Below the pieces are notes generated by a model. It saw only the letters and a program-made list of their open reading frames with translations. It ran no database searches and was not told the origin of the DNA. A stretch of DNA of 36,955 nucleotides, from the NCBI RefSeq assembly GCF_009856415.1, contig NZ_WMEZ01000015.1:1-36955 (forward strand), in the 5' to 3' direction. How positions within the stretch are numbered: position 1 is the first letter of the stretch; every line of letters starts with the position of its first letter. The translations under genes and the position numbers were made by a program. Origin of the DNA: Halobacillus litoralis (GTDB lineage Bacteria > Bacillota > Bacilli > Bacillales > Halobacillaceae). Shown here piece after piece: positions 1-7,377 of the stretch.

Positions 1-48
1 AACAACTTTCTTCTTAACTTCTTCAGGATAATGAACTTTTTTACCCAT
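1..48 (-). CDS. N-terminus of an IS3-type transposase OrfA (partial)
   Basis: The first 16 codons of a minus-strand gene read MGKKVHYPEEVKKKVV and then run off the window. The ATG (46-48) follows a strong GGAGGTG ribosome binding site with suitable spacing. The start MGxKxxYPxEVK is typical of the helix-turn-helix OrfA of a group of IS3-family transposases in Bacillus and Staphylococcus. OrfA binds the element ends and is usually joined to the DDE integrase OrfB by programmed frameshifting. Only the start is visible, so an intact element cannot be claimed, and another helix-turn-helix protein with a similar N-terminus remains possible. Confidence 0.5.
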   Translation of the reverse strand, partial: MGKKVHYPEEVKKKVV

Positions 49-122
49 AAGAAAAACACCTCCAAGTGTAAGTAGTATTACAACTTTGAAGGTGTTTTAT
101 TAAGTCTCATTTTATTAGGTCA
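1..122 (-). mobile_element. Left end of a probable IS3-family insertion sequence (truncated by window)
   Basis: The minus strand carries the first codons of an IS3-type OrfA (see 1-48). About 75 bp upstream of its start the sequence reads TGACCTAATAAAATGAGAC, starting at 122. IS3-family ends commonly begin with TG, so 122 is my estimate of the element boundary. The rest of the element lies outside the window, so neither the other inverted repeat nor a target duplication can be checked. The element sits just 3' of the antiporter gene. The family assignment rests on the short protein start only. Confidence 0.45.
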
Positions 123-184
123 CTCTACATCGAAGGAGGTCTTTTTCCATTATTTGTATGACCTGGTACACCAGGATATGGAAA

Positions 185-1396
185 CTAAGCCAGCCCGAGT
201 TTTTTGATTACTGGCTTCAAGGTGAGTCCTTGGACGATTAGTGAGAAAAGGACGACGGAAAAGGTGAGTAACAACACTTGTTCCCGGCCGTCAAAATCCA
301 TCGGCAGACTAAGGGCGAGAGCGATGGAAAGACTTCCTCTTAACCCGCCCCAGTTGATGAGGATTCTTTCTTTCGAAGAAATTTCTTTCACCCAGCCTGT
401 TCCGATGTAAACCGCGATCGTACGACCGACGAGCACAATGGCAATTGCCCCGATGATATATCCCCAGTTTCCAGCAAGATCGATGTTTCGAATTTCAAGA
501 CCGACCATGAGGAAAATCAACGCATTGGCAAGCAAGGTAACACTATCCCAGAACGTATTGAGATTCGTCTTCGTTTCTTCCGACATTCCGATTTTCGCCC
601 CGTAGTCGCCAAAAACGAATCCGCCGACAACAACGGCAATGACCCCTGACGTATGGAAGTGCTCTGCAATAAAGTAACTGCCGAAAAAAAGCAGGGCACT
701 GAAGGCAACCTCCAACGGATAATCATCATAGACACGAATCACTTGAGAGAACACATAGCCTAAGATCAGTCCGATCAGGGCGCCACCAACCGCAAATTTC
801 AAGAACATGAATACCCCGCTGCCGAGTCCGGCCCAGCCCATTTCAATGTAGGTCAGCAAGTAGATGCTGGCGATTTTGAAGAGGACGACGGCAATCCCGT
901 CATTGAACAGTGACTCTCCCTCCATGATCGTCGACATTTTTTGTTTCACCCCGAGCGACTTGAAGATGGAAAGCACGCTGATGGGATCCGTTGCACTCAT
1001 GAGCGCAGCAAATGTAAACGCCACGGCAAGGGGCAGGTCCAAGAAGAAATAGGCCGCTGCTCCGATGCTGAGCGACGATATAAAGGTTCCTAAAAACGCG
1101 AGCCCCATGACCGTTTTCTTTTGTGAGAACAGATGGTGAAAAGGCAGTTTCAACGTCGCATCCCCAAGGAGAATCGGAAGAAACAGCGAGATGACAGTCG
1201 CCTGGAACACTTCCGACTGTGTGATATAGCTCTCCGCTTCCTCTATGAACGGCAGCTGGGTTAAGCCGAGGACAAGACCGACCAAAACCAAGGCTACCGA
1301 GTCTGGTTCTTTCAAAAGTTTTGCGATCGCGATCACGGTGACGGAGATGGCGAGCAACAATAGAATTTGAATAAAAACATCATGAAATCCGTGCAT
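185..1396 (-). CDS. CPA1-family Na+(K+)/H+ antiporter, NhaP-like
   Basis: A 403-residue polytopic membrane protein expected to exchange cytoplasmic Na+ (or K+) for external protons, supporting salt and alkali tolerance. CPA1/NhaP hallmarks are visible: SATDPISV and GESLFNDGIAVVLF (the Asp-Pro and Asn-Asp ion-binding segments), then GGLRGSLSIALAL near the C-terminus. About 11 hydrophobic helices cover nearly the whole length, with a very short tail. The ATG at 1396 was chosen because GGGAGGG lies 6 bases upstream; the open frame extends further, but that part overlaps the preceding gene's terminator and has no membrane character. It is transcribed away from the carboxypeptidase gene upstream, behind that gene's terminator, so it probably has its own promoter. 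Ion preference cannot be read from sequence. Confidence 0.9.
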   Translation of the reverse strand: MHGFHDVFIQILLLLAISVTVIAIAKLLKEPDSVALVLVGLVLGLTQLPFIEEAESYITQSEVFQATVISLFLPILLGDATLKLPFHHLFSQKKTVMGLAFLGTFISSLSIGAAAYFFLDLPLAVAFTFAALMSATDPISVLSIFKSLGVKQKMSTIMEGESLFNDGIAVVLFKIASIYLLTYIEMGWAGLGSGVFMFLKFAVGGALIGLILGYVFSQVIRVYDDYPLEVAFSALLFFGSYFIAEHFHTSGVIAVVVGGFVFGDYGAKIGMSEETKTNLNTFWDSVTLLANALIFLMVGLEIRNIDLAGNWGYIIGAIAIVLVGRTIAVYIGTGWVKEISSKERILINWGGLRGSLSIALALSLPMDFDGREQVLLLTFSVVLFSLIVQGLTLKPVIKKLGLA

Positions 1397-1462
1397 GAGA
1401 AACCCTCCCAGTATGAAATGCGCTACAGTTAGTCTTTCCCTTCTTGGTCTCCCCTTACCCAT

Positions 1463-1489
1463 AAAAAAACGGACGTGTGTAACGTCCGC
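1463..1489 (-). terminator. Rho-independent terminator after the D,D-carboxypeptidase gene
   Basis: On the minus strand the stem CGGACGT/ACGTCCG encloses a 5-base loop and is followed by seven T residues. It begins 8 bases after the stop codon of the carboxypeptidase gene and separates it from the antiporter. Confidence 0.85.
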
Positions 1490-1496
1490 ACTGCCG

Positions 1497-2948
1497 TTAT
1501 TTTCTAACGGAAAACTGATGCTCTGAAAGAATGATCGCCAACTGGTCTTCGATCTCATCCACATCTTCCGCCAAGAAATGATTGAACACCATCGCAAAAA
1601 TCAGTGGGTCCCCGGCTTTGGTTGTTACATACCCAGAGAGGGAGGAAACACCAGTCAACGTCCCTGTTTTCGCCCTGACATTTTCCAAAGCCTCAGTCCC
1701 CTGCATACGATCGCGCAACGTGCCCCCTACAAACCTTTCTTTATTCCCGGCAACAGGAAGCGATCGTCGAAATTCAGGGAACCATTCTTTCTCTTGAACT
1801 TGGAAAAGCAATTGGGAGATTTCATGGGCAGGTATGAAATTTGTCGCCGACATTCCCGATCCATCATTCAGCTGTACGGTATCCATGTTTACACCCAAAC
1901 GGCGCATTTCCGTTCCGATAACATCCAACCCTTTATCCCAGCTTCCTTCATCGTGGATGACCTTGCCCATTTCTTTTACTAATACTTCCGCATGGCCGTT
2001 GTTGCTCAGTTTCATAAAGGGAAGAAACAACTCTTTTAAAGCCATGGACGAATGCTCATACAAGCGGGTGGCCTCTTCAGGCGTTTCAGCGATTTTAGTG
2101 TGTGATCCTTGTACCCGGATGCCCTCTTTCACTAACGACTGGTGAAAAAGTTCACTCACGAGCCCTGTCGGTTCAAAAACCGCGATCCACGACTCAGAAA
2201 CAGGCTCATCGGTTTCCATCGCCCCCTGTACGATGATGGTATTGGTTCCGTGCTTCCTCTCAACCTTTAATTCATCATCTTTTTTTGACTTTACGGTCTT
2301 TGTCCTGTTCACAATTTCCACATATTCATTATCCGGGGTGACTTCGATCGTCGCCGGTTGTCCTTCTTTATTTGCAGGAGAAACACGGATCATTACCGTC
2401 CCTGCATCATAATCCTGATCCGGAGACACCGTCAGTGCAGATACTTGCGACGCGTAGTACTCACTTTCCTGCGACCATTGAATCCCATCAGATAAACGGA
2501 TATTGTCATACCACGTATCATCTGCTATGACATCTCCTGTAATTTCCTTGATTCCCTTCTCCCTTAAAAAAGCCGCCATGGACGCCAAGTCTTTTGCCGT
2601 CAGAGTCGGATCTCCTTTTCCCCTCAAATATAGGTTTCCGTTTAAGGTAGGGTCGTCCATATCCCCGTCTGTCCACAATTCTGTTGTGAACACGTACTCA
2701 GGTCCAAGCGTTTCCAATGCGGCAGCTCCTGTGAACAATTTTGTATTCGAAGCAGGGGTCAATCTTAGATGAGCATTCCTTTCATAAACCACCTCTCCTG
2801 AGTCGGCATGGCGTATGCTCACCCCTGCCATCGCCCCGTGAAGGGCTTCATCCTCCAGTAAATCATCAATTTTATCTTTCAATGCCGTTTCCCCTTCCGA
2901 GACCTCCTTTTCTCCATCCGACGTGGAGTTAAAAACCAACATCTTCAT
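1497..2948 (-). CDS. dacB: D-alanyl-D-alanine carboxypeptidase/endopeptidase, PBP4 type (peptidase S13)
   Basis: A 483-residue class C low-molecular-mass penicillin-binding protein that trims or cleaves peptidoglycan cross-links outside the membrane. All three active-site motifs are present: SxxK as SNTK (Ser67-Lys70), SxN as SNN in KLSNNGHAEV, and KTG in RAKTGTLTGVSSLSGY. A large insertion between SxxK and SxN matches the PBP4/PBP4a family. The start is odd: the only in-frame ATG near the beginning (2948) has no adjacent ribosome binding site, and the N-terminus MKMLVFNSTSDGEKE is too short to be a signal peptide. A good AGGAGG lies upstream of a different-frame 16-codon ORF (2945-2995) whose stop overlaps this ATG as ATGA. 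A frameshift in the signal-peptide region or translational coupling would both explain this. Confidence 0.85.
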   Translation of the reverse strand: MKMLVFNSTSDGEKEVSEGETALKDKIDDLLEDEALHGAMAGVSIRHADSGEVVYERNAHLRLTPASNTKLFTGAAALETLGPEYVFTTELWTDGDMDDPTLNGNLYLRGKGDPTLTAKDLASMAAFLREKGIKEITGDVIADDTWYDNIRLSDGIQWSQESEYYASQVSALTVSPDQDYDAGTVMIRVSPANKEGQPATIEVTPDNEYVEIVNRTKTVKSKKDDELKVERKHGTNTIIVQGAMETDEPVSESWIAVFEPTGLVSELFHQSLVKEGIRVQGSHTKIAETPEEATRLYEHSSMALKELFLPFMKLSNNGHAEVLVKEMGKVIHDEGSWDKGLDVIGTEMRRLGVNMDTVQLNDGSGMSATNFIPAHEISQLLFQVQEKEWFPEFRRSLPVAGNKERFVGGTLRDRMQGTEALENVRAKTGTLTGVSSLSGYVTTKAGDPLIFAMVFNHFLAEDVDEIEDQLAIILSEHQFSVRK

Positions 2949-3034
2949 GATGGTAAGAAAAGGGATGATAGCTGCATTCTCTTTGGTGTCGACATCTTTA
3001 TGTACAGGCCTCCTAAAAAATCTTTCCTACGTTC

Positions 3035-3062
3035 ATAGTAGCAGAGCAGACAGATTTTGTAA
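3035..3062 (-). promoter_or_regulatory. Possible sigma-A promoter of the carboxypeptidase gene
   Basis: Minus strand: TTACAA, 16-bp spacer, TACTAT. It lies about 85 bp upstream of the gene's ATG, in the divergent gap before the PGA hydrolase gene. The -35 is imperfect, so confidence is modest. Confidence 0.4.
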
Positions 3063-3226
3063 CTTTCTCTCGTTTTTTACTGCCTTCCAAGTGATATCCT
3101 CTGTGCTTTCATCACCCGCAGGGCTTACGCATCCATATCCCGTTCATCTCCTTCATTGATCAAGCATATTGTTATCCAAATGACCCCATCATTGATAGAG
3201 TACCTTTAGAAGGAAGAGGTGTAGAT

Positions 3227-3961
3227 ATGAAGCTGAAACTCACCCTGGCCATCGCTGTTTCCATTGCAGCAGTGCTATGGTATTTAAATGAAGAAAAAGA
3301 GAAAATCTCACAAAAAGCGGAAGACGACTGTTCCGGCGATCGGTTCTGTTCGTTTGAAGAGCTCAAAAACGTCTATGAAGAAGGAGAAGACTGGGTCATT
3401 GCGACAAGGACCGAGGGGAACCAGAATTGGTTGATCAGCGCGATCCATGGCGGCGGGATCGAAGAGACGACCTCATCCTTAGCCGAGGCGATTGCAGGAG
3501 AGGACTATCCCTATTACGCATTCAAAGGAAGGTTAGCATCAAATAATTTTAGAAACTTACATATTACTTCCACAAACTTTGATGAGCCTCAAGCACTTGA
3601 AATGGCCTCAAAGGCCGATCATCATATTTCCATACACGGGGCAGGCGGTGAAGAACCTAAGACACTGATCGGTGGTCGGGATCAACAGTTGAAGAAAATC
3701 GTGAAGCGTCATTTAGAAGAGAAAGGATTTGCTGTCGAAGAAGCACCTGAACACCTGGATGGCGATCATCCCGACAACTATGTCAACAAAACAAAGACGA
3801 AAAAAGGGGTGCAGCTTGAGATTACCCGAGGACAGAGAAAAGCCTTCTATAAAAACGGGGATATCAGTTATTCATCGAGGAAGGATTCTACCAACGAGAC
3901 CGAAGCTTTTAAAAATTATGTAGAAGCAATGAAAGACGCGATCAAGGAATATCAAGACTAG
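3227..3961 (+). CDS. Poly-gamma-glutamate hydrolase family protein (DUF867/Gamma_PGA_hydro), membrane-anchored or secreted
   Basis: A 244-residue protein of the zinc-dependent PghP/YjqB/YmaC family, which degrades gamma-linked polyglutamate (the family founder is phage-encoded). Family features are visible: AIHGGGIE around residue 78, SIHGAGG around 133, LIGGRD, and a distal GVQLEITRGQR; the His/Glu positions are the expected metal ligands. Unlike the cytoplasmic or phage forms it begins with a hydrophobic segment (MKLKLTLAIAVSIAAVLWYL), so it is probably exported or N-terminally anchored. The ATG at 3227 is preceded by GAGGTG at good spacing. It is monocistronic, divergent from the carboxypeptidase gene and closed by its own terminator. 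A role in recycling or releasing a PGA capsule is inferred from the family; no capsule genes are in the window. Confidence 0.85.
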   Translation: MKLKLTLAIAVSIAAVLWYLNEEKEKISQKAEDDCSGDRFCSFEELKNVYEEGEDWVIATRTEGNQNWLISAIHGGGIEETTSSLAEAIAGEDYPYYAFKGRLASNNFRNLHITSTNFDEPQALEMASKADHHISIHGAGGEEPKTLIGGRDQQLKKIVKRHLEEKGFAVEEAPEHLDGDHPDNYVNKTKTKKGVQLEITRGQRKAFYKNGDISYSSRKDSTNETEAFKNYVEAMKDAIKEYQD

Positions 3962-3968
3962 CAAACGT

Positions 3969-3997
3969 AACGCTCCACCTGTTGTGGAGCGTTTTAA
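3969..3997 (+). terminator. Terminator after the PGA hydrolase gene
   Basis: Stem AACGCTCCAC/GTGGAGCGTT with loop CTGTT and a short T-rich tail, 8 bases after the stop codon. Confidence 0.75.
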
Positions 3998-4018
3998 ACG
4001 ATAAGTCTTACCCATCAT

Positions 4019-4663
4019 TTACCCTTTCTCCCATTCAAATTCACCATTCTCAATCACTTGTAAAAGCCGATTCTCTCCCTCAATTTTATATTCACCCTCC
4101 ACAGTTTCTCCACCCATACTCCCCCAAATACGGAGGCCATCCTTTCCGACAACAATCTGAATCCCATCTCCATAAGAGTCCCCTTCCAACCAAATCGAAT
4201 AGAGATGTCTGGAGTATCCTTCATCTGAGGTCACTAGAGTCATATCTGAGGCGGTCTGGAGCATGCTTTGCATCTCTTCCGGATTTTCCAAAGTGACGGT
4301 TTTGAAGGGTTTCCCCATCTCCGTATGAATCCTGATCTCTGTGACCATTTGTGCAGCGTGTATATGATCCGGAAGGGCTTCACCGAATGTGGTCGTTGTT
4401 GGTTTGTTAATCAAATAAAACAGAACAGGCGTAAGAATGATAAAACACAGCACGATTCCAGTCACCAGGCCCACCTTTTTCCTGAAAAGTAATGATAAAA
4501 AGACTAAAACAGCCGCTCCTATCAAGCCCATCAGTAAAGCGACATTTCCTATTTCCAAATCTTCCTTGAAGTATGCGCCTGACGATCCAACAATGATCAG
4601 CGTCGCTACTGCAATGATCGGGAGACTGATAAGCCATGCTTTGCGCAAACGTTCGTTGACCAA
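4019..4663 (-). CDS. Unrecognised membrane protein with extracytoplasmic domain
   Basis: A 214-residue protein I do not recognise. Three hydrophobic segments are visible (about residues 9-25, 38-58 and 64-85). The remaining C-terminal two thirds is soluble, beginning near NKPTTTTFGEALPDHIHAAQM and containing alternating hydrophobic residues that suggest a beta-rich fold. The TTG at 4663 (MVNERLRKAW...) is preferred because GGGAGG stands 7 bases upstream; a longer frame reaching an ATG at 4762 has no ribosome binding site and a hydrophilic, non-conserved-looking extension. It stands alone behind a terminator. It could be a stress or cell-envelope sensor; no function is claimed. Confidence 0.65.
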   Translation of the reverse strand: MVNERLRKAWLISLPIIAVATLIIVGSSGAYFKEDLEIGNVALLMGLIGAAVLVFLSLLFRKKVGLVTGIVLCFIILTPVLFYLINKPTTTTFGEALPDHIHAAQMVTEIRIHTEMGKPFKTVTLENPEEMQSMLQTASDMTLVTSDEGYSRHLYSIWLEGDSYGDGIQIVVGKDGLRIWGSMGGETVEGEYKIEGENRLLQVIENGEFEWEKG

Positions 4664-4779
4664 AAAGGTTCCTCCCTTCTTGAATTCAACCCTTAGATTT
4701 TGCCCACGGGCTGCTTCTCGACCTTTTTCTAAAGGGTGATCTTTCAATCCTTGGTTACACATTGGAAAAATCTCAACAG

Positions 4780-4806
4780 AAAAAAAGAAGCTCCAGAAAA
4801 GCCTCT
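4780..4806 (-). terminator. Terminator after the 25-residue membrane peptide gene
   Basis: Minus strand: 7-bp stem AGAGGCT/AGCTTCT (one G-T pair), loop of seven bases, then six T residues. It lies about 50 bp past the small ORF at 4855-4932 and supports that ORF being a real transcription unit. Confidence 0.65.
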
Positions 4807-4854
4807 TTGAATGGAAAGTCCCATGAAGGGAAAGCTCCCAGAATGTTCCTTTGC

Positions 4855-4932
4855 TTATTTCTTCATCTTATTAAACCCACCGATAGCTATGAAGATGACG
4901 AAGAACAGAATGATCCATGAGCCAATACCCAT
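4855..4932 (-). CDS. 25-residue single-span membrane peptide
   Basis: Small gene encoding one hydrophobic helix (GIGSWIILFFVIFIAIGGF) followed by a basic tail NKMKK. The ATG is preceded by GGGAGG about 8 bases upstream, and a T-tailed terminator follows at 4780-4806; together these make it more than a chance ORF. It may belong to the many tiny sporulation- or stress-associated membrane peptides of Bacillaceae, but I cannot place it in a named family. It has no apparent operon partner. Confidence 0.55.
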   Translation of the reverse strand: MGIGSWIILFFVIFIAIGGFNKMKK

Positions 4933-5062
4933 ATCTTCTCCCTCCCACAACGTTTCGTTTCCTTCTTTACGTCCAGGAGCTTTAAAGGTTTCATTTTTGC
5001 ATACTCCCTGATCATCATGGGTAAATATGTAAGTGGAATTTTTTTAAAATCCGAGATGATCC

Positions 5063-5377
5063 ATTGGAATTCTTTTAGCTATACTCTTTTTCCTTACGAT
5101 TGCAGCCATTTTAACTGTCGGCATTCTCGCTTTTTTACCTGAAAGCAGAACCTCCCGTGTTTCAGCAGGCATCATCATCATACTCCTTTCTACGCTCGTA
5201 TTTGTTGCAGGCGCAGCTTTAGGAGGAATCGGCGGTGGCGCTTTCGGTGCAGTCGCTGCTATAGCGCTTTTGATTTGTGGCTTATTCATCTTGGTAAACG
5301 GAATTTTCACAAGCAGCCAGTATAAGCCGGGAGCTTTAGAAAAAGAACGTACGAAAAGAAGACACCACGGCGGATGA
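5063..5377 (+). CDS. Small polytopic membrane protein without a standard start codon
   Basis: A 104-codon frame encodes three hydrophobic segments: ILLAILFFLTIAAILTVGIL, a Gly-rich span VSAGIIIILLSTLVFVAG, and GAVAAIALLICGLFILVNG. A basic tail EKERTKRRHHGG follows. The frame is coherent to its stop at 5377 but has no ATG, GTG or TTG near its beginning. An in-frame TGA lies at 5057-5059, and the first possible initiator is ATT at 5063. An ATG at 5056 sits in a different frame, four bases ahead; a one-base difference there would give M-I-I-G-I-L-L-A. Either rare AUU initiation, a sequencing error, or a disabling frameshift explains this. Function unknown; minus-strand reading of the same region gives an implausible Pro/Ala/Lys peptide. 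Confidence 0.5.
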   Translation: MGILLAILFFLTIAAILTVGILAFLPESRTSRVSAGIIIILLSTLVFVAGAALGGIGGGAFGAVAAIALLICGLFILVNGIFTSSQYKPGALEKERTKRRHHGG

Positions 5378-5394
5378 TTTCCTATGATAAGTCC

Positions 5395-5844
5395 TCAATA
5401 AAAGGAACCTTCTAAAATTTCATTAATATCACCCAAGTGTTGAATAAGGGAAAGCCCTGAGAAAAATACGTAAAAACAACTGAGGACAAGCACTTTGCCC
5501 AATGGCTTCCCTTTCATGACATCCATCCCCACCCAGAAGATCGCTACCATGATGGCTGTGAAAAAGAGGTGATACTCCATAGCTTGACCCTCGATACGAT
5601 CGACCAGTGCTGCCTGTCTCCATTCCTCCTCTTCAGGCGGCTGATAAGTAATCCTCTTTTCTTCAAATCCCCACGTATTCAATGACTGTACGACGACCGT
5701 ATTTTCCTGTTTTTCCACCACTTCATAACCGAGCGGGGAATACCCCAGTGGATAAGCGACAAAATAGGACAAGAAAAATGCGGCCAACAAAAACGCCGTA
5801 TAAAGAAGCACGCGTCTGATTTTATTCAACGTCTCTTCACCCAT
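5395..5844 (-). CDS. Unrecognised two- to four-helix membrane protein
   Basis: A 149-residue protein with a hydrophobic helix near the N-terminus (VLLYTAFLLAAFFLSYFVAY), a soluble middle with a charged PPEEEEWRQ stretch, and two C-terminal helices (FFTAIMVAIFWVGM and GKVLVLSCFYVFFSGLSLI). The second of two close ATGs (5844) is chosen because GGAGG directly abuts the first and is about 7 bases from the second. It converges with the frame at 5063-5377, leaving only 17 bases between stops. No domain is recognised and no function is proposed. Confidence 0.6.
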   Translation of the reverse strand: MGEETLNKIRRVLLYTAFLLAAFFLSYFVAYPLGYSPLGYEVVEKQENTVVVQSLNTWGFEEKRITYQPPEEEEWRQAALVDRIEGQAMEYHLFFTAIMVAIFWVGMDVMKGKPLGKVLVLSCFYVFFSGLSLIQHLGDINEILEGSFY

Positions 5845-5955
5845 AATCATACCTCCCTCTCCTTTTAAATGTTCTTCTCTTACTCTTTATACGAGTGCAG
5901 CAAAAAATCGTTTCAAACTTGCCTCTGGTACAAAGGGAGGTCCCGACCACTTTTG

Positions 5956-6234
5956 TTAATCCTTAAACGTTAACCCTTTCTCGCCCAAAGCTGCACGAAG
6001 TTTGGGTATTGAACTTTTACCCAGACCATGAAGTTTCAAAATTTCCTTCTCACTGTAAGCAGATAACTCCTCTAAAGAGTGCACGCCTTGATTTTCCAAC
6101 GCTCTTCTTGCCGGAGCGGACAGCGTCGAAAGAAACCCACGCTCAGGCTTTCGCTCTTTCTCACAAATCGGACAGGTCGGACAATCACTTTTCTTTTCAT
6201 ACGTATGACCTCGGTCACATGTTCTGATACTCAT
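5956..6234 (-). CDS. Small Cys-rich protein with helix-hairpin-helix (RNA polymerase alpha-CTD-like) domain
   Basis: A 92-residue protein in two parts. The N-terminal 30 residues hold CDRGHTY and CPTCPIC, spaced like a small zinc ribbon. Residues about 37-92 (LSAPARRALENQGVHSLEELS..., LHGLGKSSIPKLRAAL) match the helix-hairpin-helix fold of the RNA polymerase alpha C-terminal domain and related nucleic-acid-binding modules; the GLG hairpin turn is clear. The ATG at 6234 follows AAGGAGGTG at ideal spacing, whereas the longer frame upstream lacks a binding site. It is probably a small cytoplasmic nucleic-acid-binding protein; target unknown. It is divergent from the VanW gene. Confidence 0.7.
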   Translation of the reverse strand: MSIRTCDRGHTYEKKSDCPTCPICEKERKPERGFLSTLSAPARRALENQGVHSLEELSAYSEKEILKLHGLGKSSIPKLRAALGEKGLTFKD

Positions 6235-6393
6235 TGAGAACACCTCCTTGTTTTGCCTTAGTCTTGTTAATGAACAGCTTTCGCTCTTTCCGCAGTCATA
6301 AAGGAAACGTGGCCCCTCTTCCACGATATATAGAAAAGTCATTCACATGATTCCCCCAACACCAACTCATACTAACTTCAGGAGGAGTCAAGG

Positions 6394-7299
6394 ATGAAAA
6401 TTGCCATTCTATCGCTATGCTTATTAATTGCTGCACCGTTCATTCAAGAACAGGACGCATCCATCACCTATAAAGGTGAAAAAATAATGAACGTGAACCG
6501 TGAGGACTTCAAGGATGAGATGTTGGGAAGGCCCTTTGTCGATACGAAAAAAACCGCACAGTTGATGGCGGCATTGGAATCTAAAATTAACCGTGAACCC
6601 GTTCCTGCAAAAATCGGGGAAACAGAGGAGATCCTCCCAGGCAAACCGGGAACCAAAGTCGATCAAAAAAGGTTTACCGAAGAATTTTACCGTTATTTAA
6701 ATAGCAACGGGGCCGCTGCCATTCAAACCCCCACCCTCCCCGTTCACCCGAGAGTCGACAGTGAACTGCTCGCGACCATCCGCACGAAACAGATCGGCCA
6801 ATACGTGACTTATTTCAATAAAAACAATCAGGAACGCGCCCACAATATCCGTCTGGCCGCAGAAGCCCTGGACAGTCATGTCGTCTTTCCCGGCGAAGTT
6901 TTTTCTTTTAATCAAGTGGTCGGGAAAAGAACAGTAGAAAAGGGTTACAAGAAAGCCCCGGTCATCGTCAAAGGAGAAGTGACAGAAGGCATTGGGGGTG
7001 GCATCTGCCAGCTTTCTTCCACATTGTTCAACTCCGTAGATAAAGCCGGCGTGAAGATTATGGAACGCTATTCACATAGCAAGAGAGTCCCTTATGTGCC
7101 GGAAGGACGTGATGCGACGGTGAGCTGGTATGGTCCTGATTTCACATTTAAAAACCCTTACAATCAACCTCTATTGATCCGCTCGAAGGTGTATGGAGGG
7201 CAGATGATGGTCAAAGTGTATTCTTCTGAAGTGATCAATATCGAGCCGAATGAAGTGCCTGATGCAAGCAAACAGCTCCCGGAAGAGATGTTCCAATAG
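6394..7299 (+). CDS. VanW family protein (exported)
   Basis: A 301-residue protein with an N-terminal signal peptide (MKIAILSLCLLIAAPFIQEQ). From about residue 140 it has a VanW domain: RAHNIRLAAEALDSHVVFPGEVFSFNQVVG followed by GIGGGICQLSSTLFNSV, the most conserved part of the family. VanW occurs in some vancomycin-resistance clusters and widely in Firmicutes, but its biochemical role is unsettled; a peptidoglycan-related function is the common inference. CAGGAGG lies directly upstream of ATG 6394. No resistance genes (VanA/H/X) are nearby, so this is a chromosomal housekeeping homologue rather than a resistance determinant. It is monocistronic and closed by the terminator at 7323-7366. Confidence 0.85.
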   Translation: MKIAILSLCLLIAAPFIQEQDASITYKGEKIMNVNREDFKDEMLGRPFVDTKKTAQLMAALESKINREPVPAKIGETEEILPGKPGTKVDQKRFTEEFYRYLNSNGAAAIQTPTLPVHPRVDSELLATIRTKQIGQYVTYFNKNNQERAHNIRLAAEALDSHVVFPGEVFSFNQVVGKRTVEKGYKKAPVIVKGEVTEGIGGGICQLSSTLFNSVDKAGVKIMERYSHSKRVPYVPEGRDATVSWYGPDFTFKNPYNQPLLIRSKVYGGQMMVKVYSSEVINIEPNEVPDASKQLPEEMFQ

Positions 7300-7322
7300 G
7301 ATAAAAACCATTTTCAAGTTCA

Positions 7323-7366
7323 AAAGCCTGCCCATCCATAAACTCGTTCGAGGTGCAGGCTTTTTC
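7323..7366. terminator. Bidirectional terminator between VanW and DUF4256 genes
   Basis: Stem AAAGCCTGC/GCAGGCTTT with T residues on the plus side and A residues on the other, lying between two convergent genes. Confidence 0.8.
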
Positions 7367-7377
7367 CATTGGAAAGA

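Noticed and set aside
161-174. Palindrome CCTGGTACACCAGG as terminator of the antiporter gene
   Set aside because: Short arms, almost no loop and no T run on the minus strand; could be chance.
5044-5310. 88-codon minus frame rich in Pro/Ala/Lys
   Set aside because: It is the complement of a clear membrane-protein frame on the plus strand (5063-5377).
6394-7299. VanW as a glycopeptide-resistance gene
   Set aside because: No VanHAX or VanRS genes nearby; the VanW domain is common in Firmicute housekeeping proteins.
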